DNA of 64,000 nt from Halobacillus litoralis (GTDB taxonomy: Bacteria > Bacillota > Bacilli > Bacillales > Halobacillaceae). Position numbers and translations under genes: made by a program. This document shows, in pieces, positions 45,189 to 52,810 of the stretch. A model generated the notes under the pieces. It searched no databases and was not told the DNA's origin. It saw nothing but the letters and a program-made list of their open reading frames with translations. How positions within the stretch are numbered: the first letter of the stretch is position 1; each line of letters begins with the position of its first letter. The stretch is from positions 930,001 to 994,000 of the forward strand of contig NZ_WMFA01000002.1 in assembly GCF_009856445.1 (NCBI RefSeq). The letters run 5' to 3'.

Positions 45189-46046
45189 CTATTTACAGAA
45201 AATATGTTTGCCGATTTGCTTGATTTGTGGTCTTGTCCAGATCCAGTCCGATGTGGCTGTGTTTGGATTGAAATAGTACAGAGCCTGCCCCGAAGGATCC
45301 CATCCATTAATCGCATCCATGACCGCCTCTTTTGCCTGATCATTAGGCTCGAGCCAAATTTGACCATCAGCCACGGCAGTGAAAGCACGTGGTTCAAAAA
45401 TGACACCAGAAGCATTGTTAGGGAATGAAGCACTCTGGATCCTGTTTAAAATGACAGCGGCTACTGCCACCTGACCGACATATGGCTCTCCGCGGGCTTC
45501 GCCGTAAACAGCATTTGCCATTAATTGAATGTCGTTTTGTGAATAGCCACTTGGAACATTAACAGCTGTCGGTTCCTTTGGCTGTTGTTGCTGCTGGTTT
45601 TGTTGTTGTTGTTGCTGTTGCTGATTTTGCTGTTTCTGTTGATTCCCTTGTTTGGTTTGCTGGGATTTGGGAGTGCCCCCGTAATGTGTAAAATCATTGC
45701 CTTTTCTGATCTGTTCTTTTACGTAACCTTCATCGTAGTTGCTGGCTTTATTCAGCTTATTTTTTACTTCCTGACCGACGAGTCCGTCAATTTCCAGTCC
45801 AAATTCATATTGGAAATTACGAACCGCCCAGTAGGTTCCCCAACCGAATACTCCATCAATTTCACCGTTGTAAAAACCTAAGTATTGCAACCTGGATTGA
45901 AGTTCAATGACATCATCACCTGTGGCCCCTTGCTGAATGACCTGATTTGAGAAACCTAGGACAGGTTTGACATAGGTCAACTCTGATAAAGGGAAAAGCA
46001 ACAAGGCTAGACCCATAAAAACGACCATCGTCTTCTTCCACACCAT
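45189..46046 (-). CDS. sleB: spore cortex-lytic enzyme SleB
   Basis: SleB is a lytic transglycosylase that degrades cortex at muramic-delta-lactam sites during germination. It has a signal peptide (~1-31), a peptidoglycan-binding domain (~40-100, GDDVIELQSRLQYLGFYNGEIDGVFG), a Gln-rich linker (~130-160 with runs of Q) and a C-terminal hydrolase_2 domain (~170-285) with the catalytic Glu in YGEARGEP. The linker is longer and more Gln-rich than in B. subtilis. RBS AGGGGTGG precedes the ATG. Confidence 0.95.
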   Translation of the reverse strand: MVWKKTMVVFMGLALLLFPLSELTYVKPVLGFSNQVIQQGATGDDVIELQSRLQYLGFYNGEIDGVFGWGTYWAVRNFQYEFGLEIDGLVGQEVKNKLNKASNYDEGYVKEQIRKGNDFTHYGGTPKSQQTKQGNQQKQQNQQQQQQQQNQQQQQPKEPTAVNVPSGYSQNDIQLMANAVYGEARGEPYVGQVAVAAVILNRIQSASFPNNASGVIFEPRAFTAVADGQIWLEPNDQAKEAVMDAINGWDPSGQALYYFNPNTATSDWIWTRPQIKQIGKHIFCK

Positions 46047-46085
46047 CCAATATCCACCCCTGACCCAATAGTTTAGTTATAGGGG

Positions 46086-46115
46086 TAGTTTTTAACAGAA
46101 CCAAAAGATTATGCA
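46086..46115 (-). promoter_or_regulatory. possible sigma-G promoter of sleB-ypeB
   Basis: On the minus strand TGCATA (46110-46115), a 17 bp spacer and AAAACTA (46086-46092) resemble the sigma-G consensus (TGAATA, 17-18, CATACTA). The -10 has two mismatches. B. subtilis sleB is sigma-G dependent. Confidence 0.4.
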
Positions 46116-46183
46116 TATTTTCATCTCTCCACTCAGCTACGTATCCTAAGCTTTATGATTCTGGTCTTCAGCGCATAAAAAAA

Positions 46184-46203
46184 GAACAGCCCTCTGGCTG
46201 TTC
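46184..46203 (-). terminator. terminator overlapping the prsW stop
   Basis: GAACAGCC-CTCT-GGCTGTTC followed by TTTTTTTATG on the minus strand. The last codons of prsW form the start of the stem. Confidence 0.85.
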
Positions 46204-46861
46204 ATGTTTTTAATAATTTTTCATGATGCTGATTCGCTATTTTAATCTTACGAAGGCCGATAAGCCATAAAATAACCATAAACGGAGTAATCCAATACAT
46301 CCATGTCATTTCTTTCACAGTAATAATATAGTCATAAATGACGTGCAATCCTACGGGAATGACCAACCCTATCGTTAAACACCAGTTTGAACGATTTGTC
46401 CTGAACTTAGCTTTCCCCATGTAATATCCCATAATGACTCCAAAAAGAGCATGTGAGGAGACGGGGAAAACAGCACGCAGAATGGCGATTTCAATACCGT
46501 TTTGAAAAATATAGATGATGTTCTCAATTGTTGCAAAACCTAAACTGACAGCCACTCCGTAAATGATCCCATCGTAATGATGATCAAAATCAGAATGACG
46601 ATAGGCTACAAATAACATAAAGAACCATTTAAAGAATTCTTCAAGTAAACCAGCAAGAAAAAATGATTTCATCAATGACGAGTGAAATACATTTTCAACT
46701 TCGAAAGCATACTGAATGAACATGATAGGAAAAACCATGATTACGCCTATGATGAACATACGGATAATTAAAGGAAGGGGCTCTAATTCGATCCGTTTAC
46801 TTAAGTATATAAATGTCATGATGGCCACGGCAGGAGATATAGCGGCAGTCAATATGGCCAT
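46202..46861 (-). CDS. prsW: intramembrane protease PrsW
   Basis: PrsW is a glutamic-type membrane protease that makes the site-1 cut of the anti-sigma factor RsiW in B. subtilis. This polytopic protein of 219 residues has the conserved EEFFKW (Glu-Glu active-site motif, ~71), HYDGIIYG and PVSSHALFGVIMGYYMG. The ATG at 46861, 9 bases after AGAGGG, matches the 218-residue homologue; an ATG at 46885 is possible. Whether a sigW/rsiW pair exists cannot be seen here. Confidence 0.9.
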   Translation of the reverse strand: MAILTAAISPAVAIMTFIYLSKRIELEPLPLIIRMFIIGVIMVFPIMFIQYAFEVENVFHSSLMKSFFLAGLLEEFFKWFFMLFVAYRHSDFDHHYDGIIYGVAVSLGFATIENIIYIFQNGIEIAILRAVFPVSSHALFGVIMGYYMGKAKFRTNRSNWCLTIGLVIPVGLHVIYDYIITVKEMTWMYWITPFMVILWLIGLRKIKIANQHHEKLLKT

Positions 46862-46952
46862 GTTTCTCAACCCTCTCTCTTTCATTCACCTACGTTTCAT
46901 CGTATCATGAAGGTATGAGAAAAGGAACATTTGAATGGAAGATGGTGTAAAT

Positions 46953-47921
46953 ATGAAGCGTATACTAGTCATTCACACAGGTGGCACAATATCTATGAAG
47001 GAAAACAAAGAAACAGGAGAAGTGAACACTTCGTCCAAGCATCCTTTGGATGAGATCTCCACTATGTTGAAAGGGAACACGGTCATTGAAGATGAGATTT
47101 TGTTTTACCTCCCTTCTCCCCATATCCGACCGGATCACATGTTGAAACTGGGTCGATCCATCCATGAAAAAATGTCCAGAAAAAACTATGATGGCATTGT
47201 TATCACTCATGGTACAGATACATTGGAAGAAACCGCTTATTTTCTAGACTTGTTTTTGCAGACGAGGAAACCTGTAGTCGTTACCGGCGCTATGCGTTCC
47301 AGTAATGAAATCGGATCTGATGGTCTGTATAACCTTCTCAGTGCGATCAGGGTAGCCAACTGTGATGAAGCACAGGACAAGGGTGTGCTCGTTGTCATGA
47401 ACGATGAAATTCATACGGCTAAAAACGTGACTAAAACCAGTACGAGTAATGTAGCAACATTTCAAAGCCCTCAGTATGGTCCAATCGGAATTACAACTAA
47501 AACGGAAGTGTTTTTCCACCATAAAATGACACGCCGTGATTCTTATCCCATTCAAGACATTAAAAAGCAAGTGGCCCTTATCAAAGCTTACGCAGGTATG
47601 GATGGCACTTTGATTGATGCCGTTCGCGAAAGCAAGGTAGATGGTCTTGTCATCGAGGCTTTAGGGCAAGGGAATTTACCACCAGAAACGGTAGATGCTT
47701 TAAAACGGACCCTTCATGATGGCATTCCGATTGTTCTGGTCTCCCGCTGCTATCAAGGAATTGTGCAGGATACATATGGTTATCCAGGTGGGGGTCGTCA
47801 ACTGAAGGAAATGGGAATCATCTTTGCTAATGGACTTACTGGACCAAAAGCCCGTATCAAACTTATGGTTGCACTTGAAATGACCACAAATATGACGGAA
47901 CTTGAACATATGTTCAGCTAA
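46953..47921 (+). CDS. ansA: L-asparaginase
   Basis: This cytoplasmic type I/II-like asparaginase hydrolyses asparagine to aspartate and ammonia. The first catalytic Thr lies in HTGGTIS (~8-14) and the second in THGTDTLEET (~82-91); VTGAMRSSNEIGSDG follows. No signal peptide is present. The ATG at 46953 follows AAGATGGTG, and an in-frame ATG at 46935 with AAAGGA upstream is an alternative. It is the first rightward gene since ypjC and converges with ypdA. Confidence 0.93.
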   Translation: MKRILVIHTGGTISMKENKETGEVNTSSKHPLDEISTMLKGNTVIEDEILFYLPSPHIRPDHMLKLGRSIHEKMSRKNYDGIVITHGTDTLEETAYFLDLFLQTRKPVVVTGAMRSSNEIGSDGLYNLLSAIRVANCDEAQDKGVLVVMNDEIHTAKNVTKTSTSNVATFQSPQYGPIGITTKTEVFFHHKMTRRDSYPIQDIKKQVALIKAYAGMDGTLIDAVRESKVDGLVIEALGQGNLPPETVDALKRTLHDGIPIVLVSRCYQGIVQDTYGYPGGGRQLKEMGIIFANGLTGPKARIKLMVALEMTTNMTELEHMFS

Positions 47922-47952
47922 AAACCGATGAAAAATCAATGGATTATACAAG

Positions 47953-47986
47953 AAAGCCTGGAGTCAAAAAAAGAACTCCAGGCTTT
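47953..47986. terminator. bidirectional terminator between ansA and ypdA
   Basis: AAAGCCTGGAGT and ACTCCAGGCTTT form a perfect 12-bp stem between the two converging stop codons. Confidence 0.93.
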
Positions 47987-47996
47987 TTCTTTACAT

Positions 47997-48971
47997 TTAT
48001 TTAGCAGTAAGTGCTTGGGCTATCTTTCCACCATGGTGACGGCCATTTTCTATGAAGATTTCATTGTTGTTATATCCAGCTGCAATGACACCTGCAATAT
48101 AGATGCCCTGAATGTTCGTCTCCATCGTATCCTCATTAAACGCAGGCCTTCCGGTTTCTTCATCCATCTCTACTCCCATTTTAGTGAGGAACGCATGGTC
48201 CGGGCGGTACCCAGTCATAGCAAAAACGAAATCATTTTCAATTCGTTTTTCCTGCCCCTGACATTCATAGATAACCTCACCCGTGGTAATTTCTTTGACA
48301 TTCGCACAGAACTCCATATCAATGATGCCTTTATTGACCAATGCTTCGAATTGTGGCAGAATCCACGGTTTGATACTTTTCGAATAATCTTCTCCACGGT
48401 AAAGAACAGTAATGCATGCTCCAGATTTTTCTAATTCCAGCGCAGCATCGGCCGCGGAATTTTTGCCGCCAATGATGACGACGTTTTTCTTATAATAGGG
48501 ATGTCCCTCTTTGAAATAGTGCTTAACTTTTGGTAGATCTTCACCTTTAATATTCATATAATTGGGTTGATCATAATATCCAGTAGCGATGACGATTTGA
48601 CTTGCCCGGTAACTCTTGGCTTCGCCTTCTACTCTCTCTGAGTGGACGATAAACCCGTGGTCATTCCGTTCCACTTTTGTTACTTTTTCATACGTATTCA
48701 CTCGTAAATCTTCTCTTCCTGCGACCGCTCGGTAATAGGCCAATGCTTCATTGCGGACAGGCTTTTGACGTTCTGTAATGAATGGGATGTTCCCGATCTC
48801 AAGCTTTTCACTCGAACTGAAAAACGTCTGATGTGTAGGGTAATGATAAATCGAATTGACGATATTTCCTTTTTCAATAATAAGCGGCTCTATTCCTTCT
48901 TTTTGCAATTCGATGGCTGCACTCATTCCACATGGCCCACCACCGATAATGATGACTTTTTCTTCTTGCAC
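47997..48971 (-). CDS. ypdA: bacillithiol-disulfide reductase YpdA
   Basis: This FAD flavoprotein reduces bacillithiol disulfide (Bdr) with NADPH. The FAD motif GGGPCGMSAA, with Cys at ~14, lies near the start and GGKNSAADAAL (~168) binds the nucleotide; IAGVIAAGYNNNEIFIENGR is near the end. The GTG at 48971, 8 bases after GAGGAG, gives 324 residues, exactly the B. subtilis length; the frame is open to 49007. It pairs functionally with bshA at 7-8 kb. Confidence 0.93.
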   Translation of the reverse strand: MQEEKVIIIGGGPCGMSAAIELQKEGIEPLIIEKGNIVNSIYHYPTHQTFFSSSEKLEIGNIPFITERQKPVRNEALAYYRAVAGREDLRVNTYEKVTKVERNDHGFIVHSERVEGEAKSYRASQIVIATGYYDQPNYMNIKGEDLPKVKHYFKEGHPYYKKNVVIIGGKNSAADAALELEKSGACITVLYRGEDYSKSIKPWILPQFEALVNKGIIDMEFCANVKEITTGEVIYECQGQEKRIENDFVFAMTGYRPDHAFLTKMGVEMDEETGRPAFNEDTMETNIQGIYIAGVIAAGYNNNEIFIENGRHHGGKIAQALTAK

Positions 48972-49153
48972 GACCAACACTCCTCTTTCATTCCCGATAC
49001 AGGTCAATCCTTTAATACCACTTTATCCATCTGGTATGGTTTCCACATACAATTTCCCACTATACTTCGTTAGCTTTCATGCGAAGGTTACAATCCGGGG
49101 CACTCATATTCTCAACGTGTCCATATATGGCGCCTGTTCTTTCATAAAAAATG

Positions 49154-49183
49154 AATCTCCTACCATAACCATGATAGGAGATT
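49154..49183 (-). terminator. terminator after gudB
   Basis: AATCTCCTA and TAGGAGATT around a 12-base loop, followed on the minus strand by CATTTTTTATG. Confidence 0.85.
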
Positions 49184-49200
49184 GCATTCGTAGAATCAAG

Positions 49201-50481
49201 TTAGATCCATCCACGGAACCTTGAGGCTTCCGCCATTTTTCTAACTCCGACCATATAAGCGGCAAGTCGCATATCTACACGACGCGTCTCAGCCGTACGA
49301 TAAACGTTATCAAAGCCTTTAACAATGACTTTATGAAGCTTTTCTTCCACTTCTTCTTCTGTCCAATAATAACCCTGGTTGTTTTGGACCCATTCGAAAT
49401 AGGATACAGTCACTCCACCTGAGGAAGCTAACACGTCAGGGACAAGTAGAATCCCACGTTCAGAGAGGATTCTTGTAGCGTCCAATGTCGTCGGACCATT
49501 GGCTGCTTCTACGACGATGGTTGCTTTTATGTTATGGGCATTATCTTCCGTAATCTGATTCTCGATCGCTGCAGGTACGAGAATGTCACAATCAAGCTCC
49601 AATAACTGTTCATTTGTAATGGTATTTTTGAATAGATTTGTGACTGTTCCAAAGCTGTCACGGCGATCTAATAAGTAGTCAATATCAAGTCCATCTGGAT
49701 CGTGAAGCCCACCGTAGGCGTCTGAAATTCCTATCACTTTCGCTCCGCGGTCATGCATGAATTTCGCAAGGAAGCTTCCTGCATTACCGAAGCCCTGGAC
49801 TACGACTCTGGCCCCTTCTACGTTGATTCCTTTTTTCTTGGCTGCTTCTTCAATACATATGGTCACACCTTTGGCTGTCGCTGTTTCACGGCCATGTGAA
49901 CCACCAAGAACCAGAGGCTTTCCTGTAATGAATCCAGGATTGTTGAATTCGTCAATCCGGCTGTATTCATCCATCATCCAGGCCATGATTTGAGAGTTTG
50001 TAAACACGTCTGGTGCAGGGATGTCTTTTGTAGGGCCTACAATCTGACTGATGGCACGCACATACCCACGGCTGACTCCTTCAAGCTCACGGAAGGACAT
50101 TTCGCGCGGATCACATACGATTCCCCCTTTACCTCCTCCATAAGGAAGATCAACGATTCCTGCTTTCAGACTCATCCAAATAGAGAGCGCTTTTACTTCT
50201 TTTTCAGAAACGTTCGGGTGGAAACGGACGCCTCCTTTGGTTGGACCAACCGCATCATTATGCTGGGCACGATAGCCTGTGAAGATCTTAATCTGATCAT
50301 TATCCATACGAACAGGAATTCTTACCGTCATCATTCTTACAGGTTCTTTCATCAACTCATATACTTCATTAGGATAACCTAATTTATCTAGTGCTTTTTT
50401 AACCACCGTCTGAGTGGACTTTAACACATCAAGTTTATCGTTATTTTGGTTTGCAGAATCTGTTGGCTTATCGGCTACCAT
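49201..50481 (-). CDS. gudB: NAD-specific glutamate dehydrogenase
   Basis: GudB degrades glutamate to 2-oxoglutarate and ammonia. The 426 residues show LPYGGGKGGI with the catalytic Lys, the Asp in KDIPAPDV, and GFGNAGS of the NAD domain. The laboratory B. subtilis 168 allele carries a 9-bp duplication (VKAVKA). Here the segment reads EKEVKALSIWMSL without it, so the enzyme should be active. A promoter and a palindromic cre site lie upstream. Confidence 0.96.
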   Translation of the reverse strand: MVADKPTDSANQNNDKLDVLKSTQTVVKKALDKLGYPNEVYELMKEPVRMMTVRIPVRMDNDQIKIFTGYRAQHNDAVGPTKGGVRFHPNVSEKEVKALSIWMSLKAGIVDLPYGGGKGGIVCDPREMSFRELEGVSRGYVRAISQIVGPTKDIPAPDVFTNSQIMAWMMDEYSRIDEFNNPGFITGKPLVLGGSHGRETATAKGVTICIEEAAKKKGINVEGARVVVQGFGNAGSFLAKFMHDRGAKVIGISDAYGGLHDPDGLDIDYLLDRRDSFGTVTNLFKNTITNEQLLELDCDILVPAAIENQITEDNAHNIKATIVVEAANGPTTLDATRILSERGILLVPDVLASSGGVTVSYFEWVQNNQGYYWTEEEVEEKLHKVIVKGFDNVYRTAETRRVDMRLAAYMVGVRKMAEASRFRGWI

Positions 50482-50533
50482 CCATTTACCTCCTATATCA
50501 ATCCATTCGATTAGGGCTCGTTCTTCAGTGATT

Positions 50534-50562
50534 AGTATACACGTTCACTACTAATTAGGAAA
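50534..50562 (-). promoter_or_regulatory. probable promoter of gudB
   Basis: On the minus strand TATACT (50534-50539) is a good -10, with TTTCCT (50557-50562) a poor -35 at 17 bp. A poor -35 suggests dependence on an activator. Confidence 0.5.
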
Positions 50563-50601
50563 GCTGAATGCGGCTTTTTCTAACCGTTTTCAAAGAAAAA
50601 A

Positions 50602-50615
50602 TGTAAACGTTTACA
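50602..50615. promoter_or_regulatory. cre site (CcpA operator) upstream of gudB
   Basis: TGTAAACGTTTACA is a perfect palindrome and fits the cre consensus TGWAANCGNTNWCA at every position. It lies between the ddl stop and the gudB promoter, centred about 70 bp upstream of the -10. Carbon catabolite control of glutamate breakdown is the natural reading. Confidence 0.75.
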
Positions 50616-50634
50616 CTTGTGTGGCTTTATTTTA

Positions 50635-51555
50635 TTACGATAGCTCTACGAATTTTTGGATAAGGTCGTCATAACTTAAGCCGATTGCCTGAGCAGAATC
50701 AGGGAAAAGGCTCGTTGGTGTCATTCCCGGCAACGTATTCACTTCTAAAATGACCGGCTCTTCATTCTCATTAATAATGAAGTCAACACGCGAATAAACA
50801 TCACAACCAAGCAGCTGATGAGCCAAGACGGCGTCTTGTTGGAGTTGAGCGGTCAACGTTTCACTCACTTTGGCTGGTACGATATGTTCACTGCCTCCAG
50901 GTTTATATTTTGAATCAAAATCATAATAATCATTCTTAGGAATGATCTCTATTACAGGAAGTGCCTGTTCTTTTCCTTTATACCCCATCACAGGTACGGT
51001 TACTTCTCTGCCCTTAACATAATCTTCAACTAGAATCATAGAGTCAGAATGTGCAGCCATTTCGATCGCCTGGCGTATATCCTGTTCTTTTTTGACGATA
51101 GTTAAACCTAAAGTAGAACCTTCTTGATTCGGTTTTATGACGAATGGGAGAGTGAACGTCCGTTTGATTTCATCTTCAATCACGGTAAATTGACCGTGGT
51201 CTGTAACATCAAACACTTCACTTTTCGCTGTGTGTAAACCATTCAAGGAAAAGATCTGCTTGGACTTCGCTTTGTCCATGGCTAGGGCTGAAGCTAAAAC
51301 TCCCGAACCGACATAAGGTATGCCGAGCATATCTAGAAGCCCTTGAATCTTTCCGTCTTCACCAAAACGTCCATGCAGCCCGATGAAAACCAAGTCCACA
51401 TCCAACTTCAGTACTTCTTCCATTTTTTCAGGAGAAAAGTCGATCGGCGTAACCTCGTGTCCCTTGTTCTCTAACGCTTTAATGATTCCCTTTCCAGTTG
51501 AGAGAGAAACTTCTCGTTCCCCTGATGTACCACCATATAAAACCGCAATCTTCAT
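50635..51555 (-). CDS. ddl: D-alanine--D-alanine ligase
   Basis: Ddl makes the D-Ala-D-Ala dipeptide for peptidoglycan. The ATP-grasp enzyme of 306 residues has GGTSGEREVSLSTG at the start, the flexible loop EGSTLGL, and the metal-binding ILEVNTLPGMTPTSLFP at the end. In B. subtilis ddl is next to murF, not gudB, so this is a relocated or second ligase. Residues for D-Ala rather than D-Lac specificity cannot be decided confidently by eye. Confidence 0.93.
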   Translation of the reverse strand: MKIAVLYGGTSGEREVSLSTGKGIIKALENKGHEVTPIDFSPEKMEEVLKLDVDLVFIGLHGRFGEDGKIQGLLDMLGIPYVGSGVLASALAMDKAKSKQIFSLNGLHTAKSEVFDVTDHGQFTVIEDEIKRTFTLPFVIKPNQEGSTLGLTIVKKEQDIRQAIEMAAHSDSMILVEDYVKGREVTVPVMGYKGKEQALPVIEIIPKNDYYDFDSKYKPGGSEHIVPAKVSETLTAQLQQDAVLAHQLLGCDVYSRVDFIINENEEPVILEVNTLPGMTPTSLFPDSAQAIGLSYDDLIQKFVELS

Positions 51556-51689
51556 TTGTTACACTCCATTTCATAGACCACTAAATAATAATTAACTTAC
51601 ACCAACTCTTATCTTAACATGTTCCCTTACAAGCTTCTATTTAAAAATACACTGAATTATTTTATATCCCTAAGCCTCCAACTCCAACA

Positions 51690-51825
51690 TTCGCTCCAAT
51701 GAAAGTAGAAGCGTTTTTGAGGTTCATTGCTAAAGTCAGGATCAGGAGTGGTTGGAAAGCAAACGGTTTTTCGGAGTCCCTGGATCCACGCAAACATCTC
51801 GAAACAGATGTCCGGATAGCGAAAA
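51690..51825. repeat. degenerate copy of the dispersed repeat
   Basis: In the gap between ddl and ypbH, GGAGTGGTTGGAAAGCAAACGG and CGGAGTCCCTGGATCCACGC, then CAAACATCTCGAAACAGATG, correspond to module B (GGGTGGTTGGGAAGC) and its terminus. The last 9 bases of the terminus have diverged. No gene is seen in the gap. Confidence 0.55.
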
Positions 51826-51860
51826 AAACGTACCAGTGACATCGATATGCCATAAAAAAA

Positions 51861-51885
51861 GAACGACTCTTATGAAGCGTCGCTC
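51861..51885 (-). terminator. terminator after ypbH
   Basis: GAGCGAC and GTCGTTC (one G-U pair) around GCTTCATAAGA, followed by TTTTTTTATGG on the minus strand. Confidence 0.8.
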
Positions 51886-51892
51886 TTGCAGT

Positions 51893-52474
51893 TTATGAAA
51901 AATGTTTATAGATGGTTCGACATGCATCTTTGTCCATGATTTGTTTTCCATATTCAATCAAGCGGTGAGAGGTCGCTGCTGTAGCGGAAGCGAACTCAGA
52001 TAATAGCGCAATCACTTGATCTTGATCTAAATGGAAGATATCTTCATCTTCAAGAAGCATATAATAAGAATCATGATAGAAGAAAACACTGCCTCCGGTT
52101 ACATCAAGCTGATACAGCTGGTGCCCTGCCCGGATGACATGTTCGAAGTCTTCAAAGGAGAACATCATTTCTTTACTTTCATCCAAAGTGACCTTCATTT
52201 CAATGTAATCTTCATCGTCTTCTATATCGGCGGGCTCTGTTTTCGTTACGACGACTAACATGCCTTGCGCTTGCAGGAGATATACCTGCACCAACAGGAC
52301 ACCTGACAGTTCGACACCCAGTTCGATGCCTGCATCATACATCATATCACTGAAAATACGATGCACTCTAGGTAAATCACTCCAAAGCTCCTCACGAGAC
52401 AACCCCCGATCCATCAGATCATCAAACGTAAGGAAGATCTTAAATTTCTCATTCGTCATTCTTTCCACTCGCAC
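51893..52474 (-). CDS. ypbH: MecA paralogue adaptor protein (YpbH)
   Basis: YpbH is a MecA-family adaptor that delivers substrates to ClpC. The 193 residues have the N-terminal substrate-recognition domain (MRVERMTNEKFKIFLTFDDLMDRGL, ~1-80), an acidic linker and the C-terminal ClpC-binding domain (~105-190). Position near gudB and the length match B. subtilis ypbH rather than mecA. Confidence 0.9.
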   Translation of the reverse strand: MRVERMTNEKFKIFLTFDDLMDRGLSREELWSDLPRVHRIFSDMMYDAGIELGVELSGVLLVQVYLLQAQGMLVVVTKTEPADIEDDEDYIEMKVTLDESKEMMFSFEDFEHVIRAGHQLYQLDVTGGSVFFYHDSYYMLLEDEDIFHLDQDQVIALLSEFASATAATSHRLIEYGKQIMDKDACRTIYKHFS

Positions 52475-52554
52475 ATGATCGCCCCCCTGTCACGATGTGT
52501 TATCTATATCTTATGATGACTGATGCGATTATGGCACCTTTTTTCAAATTATAT

Positions 52555-52770
52555 CTAACGATTTGGGCGTGGGCAAACATTTTCCGCCGCCAAATCAATC
52601 ATTATGTAATGAACCCTCCTCTCAACAGGCTCATATAATTGACCACCAACTCTTGTAAATGCAGTCATAATGGCTTCTTCTGTTATGAGGGTAGGCTTAG
52701 AACGACGACAGAACACGCGTTTTCCCACGTTAATAATGGAACGGCCCCTTTTAACAAGGTACCGTTCCAT
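52555..52770 (-). CDS. doubtful small protein of unknown function
   Basis: A 71-codon frame fills the gap between ypbH and the MerR-type gene. The C-terminal half (TAFTRVGGQLYEPVERRVHYIMIDLAAENVC) looks protein-like. However, its first ATG lies inside a 15-bp inverted repeat, without a clear ribosome site. An internal ATG (near 52668, MTAFTRVGG) is an alternative start. I recognise no family. It may be a real lineage-specific gene or chance. Confidence 0.3.
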   Translation of the reverse strand: MERYLVKRGRSIINVGKRVFCRRSKPTLITEEAIMTAFTRVGGQLYEPVERRVHYIMIDLAAENVCPRPNR

Positions 52771-52776
52771 TATTAA
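52730..52776. repeat. 15-bp perfect inverted repeat downstream of the MerR gene
   Basis: TTAATAATGGAACGG (52730-52744) and CCGTTCCATTATTAA (52762-52776) flank a 17-base loop that itself contains CCTT...AAGG. No T run follows on either strand, so it is not a standard terminator. It lies 35 bp after the MerR-type stop. Confidence 0.75.
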
Positions 52777-52810
52777 GCCTGCATTCAGTTTCTGTTGTAA
52801 ATACTGACCG

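Noticed and set aside
45540-45660. Short direct repeats in sleB as a CRISPR-like array
   Set aside because: They are glutamine codons in frame inside a real gene, without spacers.
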